The notes beneath the pieces are model-generated. The model saw only the letters and a program-made list of their open reading frames with translations, was not told where the DNA came from and did no database searches. The translations under genes and the position numbers were made by a program. Below, piece by piece: positions 24,786-33,951 of a stretch of DNA of 64,000 nt. The stretch is taken from positions 5,332,001 through 5,396,000 of the forward strand of contig OZ244235.1 of NCBI GenBank assembly GCA_965217095.1, in the 5' to 3' direction. The stretch comes from CAYNZV01 sp965217095 (GTDB taxonomy: Bacteria; Latescibacterota; UBA2968; UBA8231). How positions within the stretch are numbered: position 1 is the stretch's first letter; every line of letters begins with the position of its first letter.

Positions 24786-27632
24786 CTACCACAAATACCC
24801 AGAGCGACGTTTCTGCTCGCTCTCCGCGTGATGCTGCAATTGGTTCGCCACGGCCTGGGCCAGGCGCGATCTCCGTGAGTCTGTCGGAAGGGTGTCGAGC
24901 CAACCTTGCAACTTGGCTGCGTGAAGCTCGACGTGTGCTCTAGCTACGTCTCGAGCCGGGTTGATGTTAGGTCGGGCGACGCCGATTTCAGACTGGGCTT
25001 CGATGGCACGACCCAACCAATTCAGACTCGCCTCGAGATCGCGACGCCGCAGTCGGGCGATCTGCAGGGCGGAATTCATTCGCTCGTACGGCGTTTTCGC
25101 GGTCCGATACCTCTCTTCGGCTTCTGCGAGGTCAACGGGATCGGGCAATTCGTACCGCAACAGGGCTCGGGCGCGCTCCGCATCAAGCGTGCGAGTGGGA
25201 ATAGGTTCGGCAAAGTAACGTTGAAGGTCACCGAACGGCGTCAAGGGCAACGCCGTGAAGGAGAACTGCACCAGGCGGTCCCACGGGTACCGTCGCAAAA
25301 CCTCGCGGTCGCCGCTTGAGTAACTTAACCGCTGGTCGTCGTCCATATAGATGTATGGGGCTTGCAAACGCGCAATGTCGTCGGGGCCGGCGTTGATCAG
25401 CGCCAGGATGCCCTCCAACGAAGCCGTGTCATACTCGCATTCCAACCGCCAGCGCCGCTCACTGACCAAACGCTCACGCGCGAAAATCTTGGACCGTTCT
25501 TCGATCCAGGCGGTGCTGAAACGAGGCGGCGTGTCGCGCTTGAAACTGAGGGTCATGAAGTCCACCGGACCGGTGCGCACTATAAAGGTGTACGGGAACA
25601 CTTCTGCCTGAGTTTTCACCAGACTCCGCGCTTCGTTGGGCGTGAGCCAGTAGAGCGGCACCCATTGCATCAGCACGCCATCCTCCCGCAGCACGCGCTT
25701 TATACTTTGATAGAACTCCAAAGAGTAAAGGGCATGCACACCCTCTGCCGTAGGAGGTGGCGGTTCCATGGAGACCACGTCGTAGGTGTCCGGAGAGGCG
25801 CGATCCACAAAATGGCGTCCGTCGTCCAGGTGTATGGAAACTCGCGGATCGGTCCCGAGGTTGTGATTGAACTCCTTGAAGCGAGTGAGGGATAGCTCGA
25901 CCATCTCCGTTGAGATGTCCACCACATCCATCTGTTTGATCGGATACATCAGCAGCGCCCCGAACGATTGACCCGAACCGATGGCGATGCCGAGAACCCG
26001 CTCAGGTGTTCCCGCGCGCGGATAGAAGAGCGCCGGCAGGTGACCTTCTATCGCCTGGATGGAAAGTAGGCTGTCGGATACCACGGCCAGTACCTGATTT
26101 CCGGATGCGATGAATCGTTGCGTTGAGTCGGCGAAAACCGCTGCAGTGGTGATCGGACCTTCAACGAGGTCCACGACCTCCATGCCCGGAAAGCGCTTGC
26201 CTACGCCGTGGTTCTTCAGGGTTTCCAACGCCACGTCGCGGCTGGCAAACCAGATGGAACCAAGCAACGCTGCGAGGCCGACAATATGTCCGGGTCCCGC
26301 GGCGAAACGTGTCCGAGTAGTCCTCTCCCTAACCAACCAGCTTTCCGCGCCGGCTCCGAGCGCTATCGTAAGCAGCACAAAAGCGACCATCGTGCCGGTG
26401 AGACCCACCGTCGGCAGCAGGACGTAGCCTGCCGCGAACCCGCCGGCGCTGGCGCCCAATGTATTCCAGAAGACCAGGCGTCCCGACGTGTTGCGCAGCT
26501 CGGTGCTGTGATGAGTGGCCGCGGCAATAACACCGGGGAGCGCTGTCCCCAGCAGGGTGACCGGGAGAAACAGAACGAGACCGATCTGAAAGAGCGGCGC
26601 AAAGAAGATGGCATCGGCTGCAGGGCTAAAGAAACGCCACGTCGGTTCCATGGCGGCGTTCGAGCGGGGAAGCTGGTATTCCGCGACTCTCCACCAGTCG
26701 AGACCGTAGAGAACCAGGAGGGCTGCGATCGGTTGCAGCAGCGCTACGACGCGCAACGGATGGTACCCGAGGGCGAGGATTCGCGACATGATCATGCTGC
26801 CGGCAGCCAGCGCCGCGAGAAAAATCGCGAGCAATACGGCGGTCAAGTATACGGTAGCGTCGTTGAAAAGGGAGAAGTACCGCACCCATGCGACCTGGTA
26901 GCCGATTGTGGCCAATCCGGAAACGACAGCCAGGGCGCAGAAGAAAGGAGCCGGTCCTGGCTGTTGCTCAGTTTCTGAGGTGGCAGTATGAATCGGAGCG
27001 ATCCCGCGAAAAAAGAAAAGCGCCAAAGCGGCAATGGAGAGGTTCCCTAGGCCGGCTGCCATGCTGGTGCCGTTCATTCCAAGAGCGGGAATTGCGAAAT
27101 AACCGGTAAGCAGTACGCCGATGACGGCGCCGATGATATTGAGTCCATAGAACAGGCTGGTCAGGGAACCGATGGAGCCGTCGCGCTCGACGACTCCGTC
27201 CAATAGCAAGGGCAGGGTGCCGCCCATAAAGAAGGTGGGCACGATGAACAGCAGGAATAACAACCCGAATCGTAGCAGAAACAGGACCGGGCCGTTTCCG
27301 GCCGCGTATGGATAGAGAACCCCGTACGCTCCTTCGACCGCTTCGAAAAGAGACGGAAAGCCGAGGGCGTAGATGCCGATGGCGGCTTCGAACAGGCCGT
27401 AGACGAGCAGCGGTGAGAGACGCCGGCTGCGCAGATGTCCGCCAACCCACAAACTGCCGAATGCGAGGCCGAGGAAGAAGCTGGTAAGCACCGTGGCAAG
27501 GGCGATCTGGCTGGCTCCCACGATCAGGGTAGCCTTGCGAATCCAGATGAGCTGGTAGCCCAGTCCTAGGGCCCCGGAAAGGGTAAACAGGATTCCGGCA
27601 AACAAGGTGGTACTCCAGCGAGACGGCACCAC
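24786..27632 (-). CDS. MFS-type membrane domain fused to spermidine-synthase-like domain
   Basis: This 948-aa protein has about 12-14 hydrophobic segments over residues 1-460. A methyltransferase-fold spermidine-synthase-like domain follows at about 545-730, with IAIGSGQSFGAL (Gly motif), VVDISTEMVEL, LDDGRHFV and VVSMEPPPPTAEGVHALYSLEFYQ. A helical C-terminal tail of about 100 residues (ELPDPVDLAEAEERYRTAKTPYERMNSAL) looks TPR-like. The fusion architecture is known in many bacteria, but its reaction is unclear; the polyamine role is doubtful because MEPPPPT differs from the aminopropyltransferase active site. It starts with GTG overlapping the 64-aa peptide gene by one base. Confidence 0.88.
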   Translation of the reverse strand: MVPSRWSTTLFAGILFTLSGALGLGYQLIWIRKATLIVGASQIALATVLTSFFLGLAFGSLWVGGHLRSRRLSPLLVYGLFEAAIGIYALGFPSLFEAVEGAYGVLYPYAAGNGPVLFLLRFGLLFLLFIVPTFFMGGTLPLLLDGVVERDGSIGSLTSLFYGLNIIGAVIGVLLTGYFAIPALGMNGTSMAAGLGNLSIAALALFFFRGIAPIHTATSETEQQPGPAPFFCALAVVSGLATIGYQVAWVRYFSLFNDATVYLTAVLLAIFLAALAAGSMIMSRILALGYHPLRVVALLQPIAALLVLYGLDWWRVAEYQLPRSNAAMEPTWRFFSPAADAIFFAPLFQIGLVLFLPVTLLGTALPGVIAAATHHSTELRNTSGRLVFWNTLGASAGGFAAGYVLLPTVGLTGTMVAFVLLTIALGAGAESWLVRERTTRTRFAAGPGHIVGLAALLGSIWFASRDVALETLKNHGVGKRFPGMEVVDLVEGPITTAAVFADSTQRFIASGNQVLAVVSDSLLSIQAIEGHLPALFYPRAGTPERVLGIAIGSGQSFGALLMYPIKQMDVVDISTEMVELSLTRFKEFNHNLGTDPRVSIHLDDGRHFVDRASPDTYDVVSMEPPPPTAEGVHALYSLEFYQSIKRVLREDGVLMQWVPLYWLTPNEARSLVKTQAEVFPYTFIVRTGPVDFMTLSFKRDTPPRFSTAWIEERSKIFARERLVSERRWRLECEYDTASLEGILALINAGPDDIARLQAPYIYMDDDQRLSYSSGDREVLRRYPWDRLVQFSFTALPLTPFGDLQRYFAEPIPTRTLDAERARALLRYELPDPVDLAEAEERYRTAKTPYERMNSALQIARLRRRDLEASLNWLGRAIEAQSEIGVARPNINPARDVARAHVELHAAKLQGWLDTLPTDSRRSRLAQAVANQLQHHAESEQKRRSGYLW

Positions 27633-27826
27633 TACGGAACTTTTCGCTCTGCCAACGGTGTGAGGCGGGTCTCGAACGGTTCTTCCGCCAAGTCTTGGTC
27701 CAGCGTGCCGTCGGAGATAGGGGCTCCTTCTTGCTCTGCGCTGAGGGAGCGCACAGTGCCTCCACCACCGATACAGATGATCGGTTGAAACACCTCGGGG
27801 AGCTGTGGTTGCTGTCGTATTTCCAT
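27632..27826 (-). CDS. 64-residue protein coupled to the MFS-spermidine-synthase gene
   Basis: I do not recognise this small protein. It begins MEIRQQPQLPEVFQPII and carries CIGGGGTV in the middle with a single Cys, then an acidic tail (EQEGAPISDGTLDQDLAEEPFET). TAGGTGA lies a few bases before its ATG, and its stop shares one base with the following GTG start, so translation is coupled. A longer frame to 27949 exists but lacks a good start. A short peptide with Cys and a glycine run next to a modified-enzyme operon might be a substrate or a regulatory leader; it may also be simply a small cytoplasmic protein. Confidence 0.6.
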   Translation of the reverse strand: MEIRQQPQLPEVFQPIICIGGGGTVRSLSAEQEGAPISDGTLDQDLAEEPFETRLTPLAERKVP

Positions 27827-28067
27827 TTTTTCACCTACGCGTGATGCCGTGCAAGGGGTTCGGCTTCGAAAATAGGCACTGCGTCGAATCGCGTCAGCCG
27901 GCGCTATATCACTCGGGTCAGGAGGCCCAAGCGACCATTGGAAATCCAAACATTTACACCGGTAGTTTTAGAGTCTTCCTTATATAAGCTTGCGCTGCCA
28001 GCGTGCGGTTTCGTGACCTCTCCGCCGGATCTATCCGCGGGCGAAGTGCACCAGTAAGGAAACAATC

Positions 28068-29264
28068 ATGAGCGACGAGCTTCAAATCTCCGGCTCGATA
28101 ATGGTCGAGGGCACCAACGAGTGGGATTGGATGCAGGCGCGGACCGCCCATGTCCCGGGTGAGGACTCGCTCTCGGTCACGATCATGAACCAAACCTTGA
28201 ACAGGTTCGTGCACGACTACGGTGATATCTACCAGACCATCAGCCGCGACCAAGGCGTGACCTGGTCCGAACCGACTCCGGTATCGTCGCTGCGGCGGGC
28301 GGAGACGGCGGATGGATACGAGGTGGCTCCCAGCGATATGTGGAACCAGTGGCACCCCCAAAGCGGCATGGTGATCGCAGCCGGCGTCAGCTTCCACTTT
28401 GCCGACGGGAGACACGAGCACCAGCTGAGGCGGCAGGTCGCCTACGCCGTCATGGATCCCCGCACCACAGAATGGGGTCCCCTGCAGGCACTCGAATTGC
28501 CGGAACGAGATCGCGACAACATGCAGCTGTTGGCGCCGAGTGCCGGATGCAGCCAGCGCGTGGATCTGCCTGACGGCGACGTACTACTACCGGTGTCCTA
28601 CCTTCCCAGCGCTACGCTCGACAAAGATGCGAATACCTTCGACTACTCGGACGCCGTGCTTCTCTGCAGCATGGTTGCGCGCTGCGGTTTCGACGGGCAA
28701 ACCCTGACCTACAAGGAACACGGCACACAACACTCCATAACGCGGGATCATTCTCGCCGACTTGCGGAGCGAAGAGGGGTCGAATTCTCTGCCCGTGGCC
28801 TGGCGGAGCCGTCACTGGCTACCTTGGACGGTAGTTTCTTTCTGACCTTGCGCTCCGACCATAGCGCATTCGTGACCAAGGGGAACGACGGCATCAACTT
28901 CGACGAGGTTCGCGAGTGGACCTTCGACGACGGCGAGATTCTGGGCAGCTATTGCACGCAGCAGCACTGGGCTACTATCGGTGGCAGGTTATACCTGCTC
29001 TACTGCCGGCCAAGCGGCGACAACGATCACATCTTCCGGCATCGCGCACCGATCTTCATCGCCGAGGTCGATCCCGAAAGATTGCAGGTGATTCGCTCTA
29101 CCGAACGGGCGGCGATTCCTGAAAACAACGCGGGCATGGGAAATTTCGGGATCTGTCAAATCAGTGAAACCGAATGCTGGGTTACCTGCGGTGATGGAAT
29201 GAGGTCCGGTCTGCGCAAAGGAGGCGTCAACAACGTGATGTTCGCGAAGGTCGTTGCGGTATGA
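28068..29264 (+). CDS. Sialidase-fold (BNR/Asp-box) beta-propeller protein
   Basis: The 398-aa protein has the six-bladed propeller pattern with an Asp-box SRDQGVTWSEP near 59-69 and weaker copies such as KGNDGINFDEV near 276. No signal peptide is visible, so it is probably cytoplasmic. Exo-sialidase-like proteins of this kind are common in sponge-symbiont and planctomycete-like genomes, often with unproven activity on sialic acids. AAGGAA precedes the ATG. The stop overlaps the PhyH start (ATGA). The linkage suggests that the two act on the same sugar. Confidence 0.82.
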   Translation: MSDELQISGSIMVEGTNEWDWMQARTAHVPGEDSLSVTIMNQTLNRFVHDYGDIYQTISRDQGVTWSEPTPVSSLRRAETADGYEVAPSDMWNQWHPQSGMVIAAGVSFHFADGRHEHQLRRQVAYAVMDPRTTEWGPLQALELPERDRDNMQLLAPSAGCSQRVDLPDGDVLLPVSYLPSATLDKDANTFDYSDAVLLCSMVARCGFDGQTLTYKEHGTQHSITRDHSRRLAERRGVEFSARGLAEPSLATLDGSFFLTLRSDHSAFVTKGNDGINFDEVREWTFDDGEILGSYCTQQHWATIGGRLYLLYCRPSGDNDHIFRHRAPIFIAEVDPERLQVIRSTERAAIPENNAGMGNFGICQISETECWVTCGDGMRSGLRKGGVNNVMFAKVVAV

Positions 29265-30091
29265 AGGCCGCTCTGCTTCGCCGGCAGCTCATAGAGGACG
29301 GCTATTGTCGCGTTCCGCAGGTCGCACCGCTAGGCCTTATCGAGAAGACTCGCCTGTTCGCGGAGAACCTGGCCGACGGGCTTTCCGATGAAGAGAAGGT
29401 GCTCCGGCGTCTCCAAGGATCCCTGATCGCGGTGAACGAACATGAAGAGATGGTACCGCTGATCACACTGCCGGCGGCGATCGAGGTCCTCAAGAATATG
29501 GGGTATCCAAATCCGAGATATTACAGCGGTTATATCATCAGCAAACCTCCGGAGGTCGCTCCGCCCTTGTTCTGGCATCAGGACGGCATTACGTGGGATG
29601 AGCAGCTGAGCTACACGGACACACCCGCCCAGGTCTTCCTGATGTATTACCTGATTGACACGAACCGTGAGAACGGATGCCTCCGGGTTATCCCGGGTTC
29701 GCATCGCAATCGCCACCGTTTGCATAGCCTGCCCCAAGCTCACGATGAGAAGATTCAAGCGGCCGGCGACGACCATCCCGCCTTGCAGGAAGATCCGGAC
29801 GAACTTGATGTGCCGGTCCAGGCCGGTGATCTGATGATCGGGGATGCCCGACTCCTCCATTCCGCACATCCGAATCGCTCTGCCCGGCGCAGGACCGTAA
29901 TCACCTTATGGTTCCTGCCGACCTACGACGATCTGCCGGAGTCGCTCAAGGCGCACTACGGGAAACGGAAAGAGAAACCCGAACACTGGACAGCCGCGTC
30001 CTGGAACGCATTAAATCCCCTGCTTGCCACCTACGAAGGCGGCGCTCAACCTACCGAGATTAACCGCGTCCCCGATGCGCGTCTCACGTGA
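29261..30091 (+). CDS. Phytanoyl-CoA dioxygenase (PhyH) family protein
   Basis: The 276-aa non-haem iron dioxygenase has metal ligands in WHQDGI (His106, Asp108) and the distal His in DARLLHSAHPN (His200 or His203). The Arg cluster after it (RSARRRTVITLWF) is placed to bind 2-oxoglutarate. VIPGSHRNRHRLHSL is the family's loop. Its ATG overlaps the stop of the sialidase-fold gene by the ATGA pattern, so both should be made in step. Substrate unknown; hydroxylation of a sugar or sugar acid is a reasonable inference from this coupling. Confidence 0.9.
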   Translation: MKAALLRRQLIEDGYCRVPQVAPLGLIEKTRLFAENLADGLSDEEKVLRRLQGSLIAVNEHEEMVPLITLPAAIEVLKNMGYPNPRYYSGYIISKPPEVAPPLFWHQDGITWDEQLSYTDTPAQVFLMYYLIDTNRENGCLRVIPGSHRNRHRLHSLPQAHDEKIQAAGDDHPALQEDPDELDVPVQAGDLMIGDARLLHSAHPNRSARRRTVITLWFLPTYDDLPESLKAHYGKRKEKPEHWTAASWNALNPLLATYEGGAQPTEINRVPDARLT

Positions 30092-30164
30092 CGGCCGGGC
30101 GCTGCGCGCCACTGCGAACGCGATAACGTTGAGCCGGCAGAAAAACGGCGACTTGGGAGCGGTC

Positions 30165-31673
30165 CTACGCCTCGCCGGAGAACGCTGCCATCTCCTGGAA
30201 CGAATCTTTGAGCTGTGGGTAGAGCGAACGGTAGAGCTCAAAGGCGCTGCTATAGACCGCATGGATCCGCTGATTCGGCTCCGTTGAGCCGGTGACGGCG
30301 ATCGTCGCTTCCGCCGCCTCTTCTGCATCCGCGAACACGCCCGCCCCGATCCCCGCCAGCATCGCCGCCCCAAAGGCGGCTCCCTGGGTTGCGTTGGTGG
30401 TGACAATCTCGGCCTCGAAGATGTCGGCGAGCATCTGGCGCCACAGCTTGCTCTCTGAAGCACCACCCGAGGCGTAGATGCTCTGAATCTCCATGCCGAG
30501 GCTGCGAATTATGCGCAGGAGATCGTAGAGACCGAAGGTAATGCCCTCCATGACTGACCGGACCATGTGTGAAAGGGAATGGCGCTGGGTCAAGCCGATC
30601 CAGCCACCCCGCGCGAGGGGATCGTCGTACGGCATCCGTTCGCCGCTGAGATAGGGCAGAAAGATCAGTCCGTCGCTGCCGGCGGATACGTCCCCTGCAA
30701 GCCCGGTGAGCTGATCGAAGCCGATTTCCCCATGTGCACTCAAGGTGTCCCGCAGCCATTGGAACGAGCCGCCGGCCGAGAGCATAACCCCCATCAGATA
30801 CCACTGGTCGCGCACGCTGTGGCAGAACGCGTGCAGGAGTCCCTCGGGGTGGCGGATGTGGTGGTCGGCTTGGGCGAAGACGACGCCGGAGGTGCCGATG
30901 GTAACGGAGCAGAGCCCTGGTTTGACGATCCCGCAGCCCAAGGCCTGCGCGGGTTGGTCGCCGGCGCCGCCCACCACCAGCGTGCCTATCGAAAGCCCCG
31001 TAGCGGCGGCGGCTTCCGAATTCACTTCGCCGACCATCTCATCCGATTCCACGCAGCGGGGCAACCACTCCCCAGGAATACCCACAGCGTTAACCATTGT
31101 CTCGGACCAGGCGCGCCGCTCCATGTTGAGCAGGCAGGTTCCGGAGGCGTCGGAAACCTCGGTCGTGATGTTGCCGGTTAGCATGTAGGTGATATAATCC
31201 TTTGGCAGCAGAACATGGCGGATCTTGCCGTAGATGTCGGGCTCGTGGCGTCGCACCCACGCCAGTTTCGGCGCCACGAAGGAGGCAAACAGTGGATTGC
31301 TCGTTTCGGCCAGGATCGTATTCAGACCGATCTGCGCGGTAAGCTCTTCGGCCTCTTTGAGACTGCGCTGGTCATTCCACATGATGCAAGGTCGAAGGGA
31401 GTGACCATCGCTGTCGAGCAGGACAAGACCGACCATTTGACCGGACACGCCGACGCCTTTGATGTCGCTGCTGTTCTCTCCCGAAGCCGCCAGCGCTTTC
31501 TTCACCGCAACACAGGTTGCGCTCCACCAGTCATCGGTATTCTGTTCGGACCAGAGCGGGTTGGGGGTGCTGGTTTCGTACTCCTCGGTCACATTTCCCG
31601 ATATGGATCCGTCTTCCTCGAGGAGGATGACTTTCACTCCTGTCGTTCCAATGTCGATGCCCAGCAAACTCAT
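30165..31673 (-). CDS. xylB: FGGY-family carbohydrate kinase, xylulokinase-like
   Basis: The 502-aa protein has the FGGY layout: GIDIGTTGVKV at 5-15 (ATP phosphate loop 1), VGVSGQMVGLVLLD, then LRPCIMWNDQRSLKEAEEL with the sugar-binding Trp-Asn-Asp, and a C-terminal IYASGGASESKLWRQMLADI. It aligns best with xylulokinase (XylB), which phosphorylates D-xylulose; other pentulose or hexulose substrates are possible. GAGAGG lies just before the ATG. It is transcribed alone, convergent with the PhyH gene and divergent from the gene at 31852. The nearby isomerase-like and sugar dehydrogenase genes fit a ketose-phosphorylation step. Confidence 0.9.
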   Translation of the reverse strand: MSLLGIDIGTTGVKVILLEEDGSISGNVTEEYETSTPNPLWSEQNTDDWWSATCVAVKKALAASGENSSDIKGVGVSGQMVGLVLLDSDGHSLRPCIMWNDQRSLKEAEELTAQIGLNTILAETSNPLFASFVAPKLAWVRRHEPDIYGKIRHVLLPKDYITYMLTGNITTEVSDASGTCLLNMERRAWSETMVNAVGIPGEWLPRCVESDEMVGEVNSEAAAATGLSIGTLVVGGAGDQPAQALGCGIVKPGLCSVTIGTSGVVFAQADHHIRHPEGLLHAFCHSVRDQWYLMGVMLSAGGSFQWLRDTLSAHGEIGFDQLTGLAGDVSAGSDGLIFLPYLSGERMPYDDPLARGGWIGLTQRHSLSHMVRSVMEGITFGLYDLLRIIRSLGMEIQSIYASGGASESKLWRQMLADIFEAEIVTTNATQGAAFGAAMLAGIGAGVFADAEEAAEATIAVTGSTEPNQRIHAVYSSAFELYRSLYPQLKDSFQEMAAFSGEA

Positions 31674-31851
31674 GCTTACCTCTCGTCAGTCGATGTCGGG
31701 CGCCCCGATACTATATCCTCGTCGGTGTGTATCCTGTCACGGTTCTCGGGCACTGCAATTCGGCATAGATTCCTTGCCGGTGACAAATTAAGTAAATGAG
31801 AAGTCACCTGCCGCGTCGAACACATCGAGGATAGATTAAAGGAGCGACGTC

Positions 31852-32616
31852 ATGCTTAACATTCAACCGCGACCCGCCCAGGTCGTCGTGGAGCTGACTG
31901 CCGACCGCGTCGAGCGGGCAAATCTCTGGGTTCCCGAAATAGTGGAGGTCGGCGCCAGCGGGGAATTTCTGCCCTTCGCGAAAAATCCCGAGTATCCCGT
32001 GGCCTGGATTCGGGAGGACGACACCTCGAGGTACGATCTTGATGTACCCGGCCTGCTATCCCTGTCTGCGCGTATCATAGCGGAAGAGTCTGGATTTGCT
32101 CTCGACCTGAAGATCGGCAACTCCTCCGCGGAGGACTGGGGCCAAGTGCATGCGTGCATCTGCCTGCAGCTAACCCCCGCCGCCGCTTTCCTGGATCTTG
32201 GCTGGGAGCGCACCTGGTGTGTTGTCGATGGCCAGTTAGTGCGAGTGGGAGAGATGGAGCAGGTGGGAAAGGGAAAGCCGTATTATCTCTTTTCCATGCT
32301 GGACGGACATGAGGCGCCACTGCGGCATCGCGATCCCCATCGAGTTGACGCCAAGTGGCGTTTTACCGAAGCGACCCCAGACCAAGGGTTCATTTGTGTC
32401 ACGTCCGTCGATGCCTCCAAAACGGTATGGATGGGTTGGGAGGAGGTGCAGTACTTGCAATGCAACGCCGCCTCGGCTTACGGTTGCATCCACACGAATC
32501 CATATTTCGGAGATATTGGGAAGGGTGAGCGGGTCTCGCGTCGCGGTCGTGTGGGTGTGGTTGACGGAGGAGCGGAGGTCGCTCTGGAATCCTTCCTCGA
32601 AGAATTCGGCGTTTGA
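31852..32616 (+). CDS. Uncharacterised 254-aa protein
   Basis: I do not recognise a named family. The protein has no signal peptide and no membrane helix and is rich in short strands. Conserved-looking stretches are NLWVPEIVEVG, ALDLKIGNSSAEDWGQVHACICLQLTPAAAF and, at the end, CIHTNPYFGDIGKGERVSRRGRVGVVDGG. The two cysteines CIC and the RG-rich terminal segment may be structural. AAAGGAG precedes the ATG. It is single in its transcription unit, divergent from the kinase and convergent with the Gfo/Idh gene, and may be a beta-sandwich accessory to sugar catabolism. Confidence 0.7.
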   Translation: MLNIQPRPAQVVVELTADRVERANLWVPEIVEVGASGEFLPFAKNPEYPVAWIREDDTSRYDLDVPGLLSLSARIIAEESGFALDLKIGNSSAEDWGQVHACICLQLTPAAAFLDLGWERTWCVVDGQLVRVGEMEQVGKGKPYYLFSMLDGHEAPLRHRDPHRVDAKWRFTEATPDQGFICVTSVDASKTVWMGWEEVQYLQCNAASAYGCIHTNPYFGDIGKGERVSRRGRVGVVDGGAEVALESFLEEFGV

Positions 32617-32664
32617 CCGCGAGCCCCTGTAAACCAGTATCTACTAGCTCTCGTCCACCCCGGT

Positions 32665-33777
32665 TCACCCGCCCGGTATGTAGAGAGTGCGGTCCGCTAC
32701 AGGTAGCTCGATCCGACTACCGCCCTGTAGATGGGAGTGGGCGATTCCGAACTGCGCTTCCACCGACTGCATGGTGATATCGATGTTGCCCCCCGTCCGC
32801 TCCCCGGTCTCCAGCTCGCGAATAATGTCCCTGATGGTACACACAGTCGGACCCTCGCCCGCTGGCCTGATCGTCTGTTCGTCAACGGCATGATCGCTGG
32901 CCTTACCGCTACGCACGCGGATGATCTCGCCGTTGTCCCAGGCGTACGCCCTGCCCTCGGTGCCGTTCACCTCTATTTCGAAATGGCCCTGGCTAGGAAC
33001 GAAAAGCCCCTCGGCGCCGTTGGCGTAGCCGACGCGGAAGAACCCTACCATGGGATCGGCGATCTCTTCCCCGGGGGGAGGCACGAAGGCATGCTTTTCG
33101 GCATCATACGCAGGGTATGAGCGCGGCCGCTGGCGCACATTATGCTGGGCCAGCGGTTCGTCGGCACCCACCAGCTGTCCTTCCACCCAGCTAGGCGCGG
33201 GATCTCCAAACTGCATGGCCACCAGATCGAGGGTGTGCGGATGGTGTTTGATGATATCCGTGTAGCTCCACATGACGGCATACGTGGGCTCTCCGATCTT
33301 GCCGTTGGCGATGGCTTCCCGCATGCGCTTGAAGCCGTCGTGGTGCCGGCGTGAGGCCCCCCAGTTGAATGCCACGTCATGGGCTCTCAGGGCCGATGCG
33401 ATGCGATCGGCCTCGGCCAGCGAGGCACACAGGCCCTTCTCCGAATAGATGCCGCGAACTCCGTGCTCGGCGGCGAAGATAATCGGCTCGGCCCGGGCGA
33501 ACGACGGCGTCGTCACGCTGACGATATCCGGCTTCTCTTTCTCGATCATTTCCCGGTAGTCGAGGTAGGTATTGGAAAAGTCGAAACGCTCGGCGAAACG
33601 CTTGAGGCGCTCCTCACCGCGGTTGGCCACGGCAACCACCTCGGTCTCCTCAATCGTCTGGTAGGCGCCGAAATGTCCATAGGGCATGGAATAAGCGTTC
33701 GGCTTCAACTGGTCATCGATCAATCCGCCCATGCGGCCAGTGCCGATGATGGCGACTTTGTATTTGGCGTTGCCCAT
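32665..33777 (-). CDS. Gfo/Idh/MocA family oxidoreductase
   Basis: The 370-aa enzyme begins NAKYKVAIIGTGRMGGLI with the dinucleotide motif GTGRMGG. YSEKGLCASL carries an EKG in place of the usual EKP, an unusual feature of this member. RRHHDGFKRMREAI and a long C-terminal beta-sheet domain follow. I chose the ATG with GGAGGT ten bases before it; the frame also allows a start 15 bases further upstream. It probably oxidises or hydrolyses a sugar derivative; the Lys of the usual EKP is present. It is convergent with the unknown 31852 gene and divergent from the deacetylase gene at 33952. Confidence 0.87.
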   Translation of the reverse strand: MGNAKYKVAIIGTGRMGGLIDDQLKPNAYSMPYGHFGAYQTIEETEVVAVANRGEERLKRFAERFDFSNTYLDYREMIEKEKPDIVSVTTPSFARAEPIIFAAEHGVRGIYSEKGLCASLAEADRIASALRAHDVAFNWGASRRHHDGFKRMREAIANGKIGEPTYAVMWSYTDIIKHHPHTLDLVAMQFGDPAPSWVEGQLVGADEPLAQHNVRQRPRSYPAYDAEKHAFVPPPGEEIADPMVGFFRVGYANGAEGLFVPSQGHFEIEVNGTEGRAYAWDNGEIIRVRSGKASDHAVDEQTIRPAGEGPTVCTIRDIIRELETGERTGGNIDITMQSVEAQFGIAHSHLQGGSRIELPVADRTLYIPGG

Positions 33778-33951
33778 GCGAGAGACCTCCAAACTGGAAT
33801 GTTAGCTGCCGAACCGATAGGAATCGAGCCCTGCCATAGGAGGATTCCCAAAAGCTCCAAGTTGATGGGGGCGAATCTTCAGATTACCATTTCTGAGCAG
33901 CAAACTAATCTGTCCGGATAAACGATTAACGGCAAGACAAAGGAAGATGGG

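Noticed and set aside
24786..27632. Naming the fusion protein speE
   Set aside because: Domain organisation and active-site loop do not support a plain spermidine synthase name.
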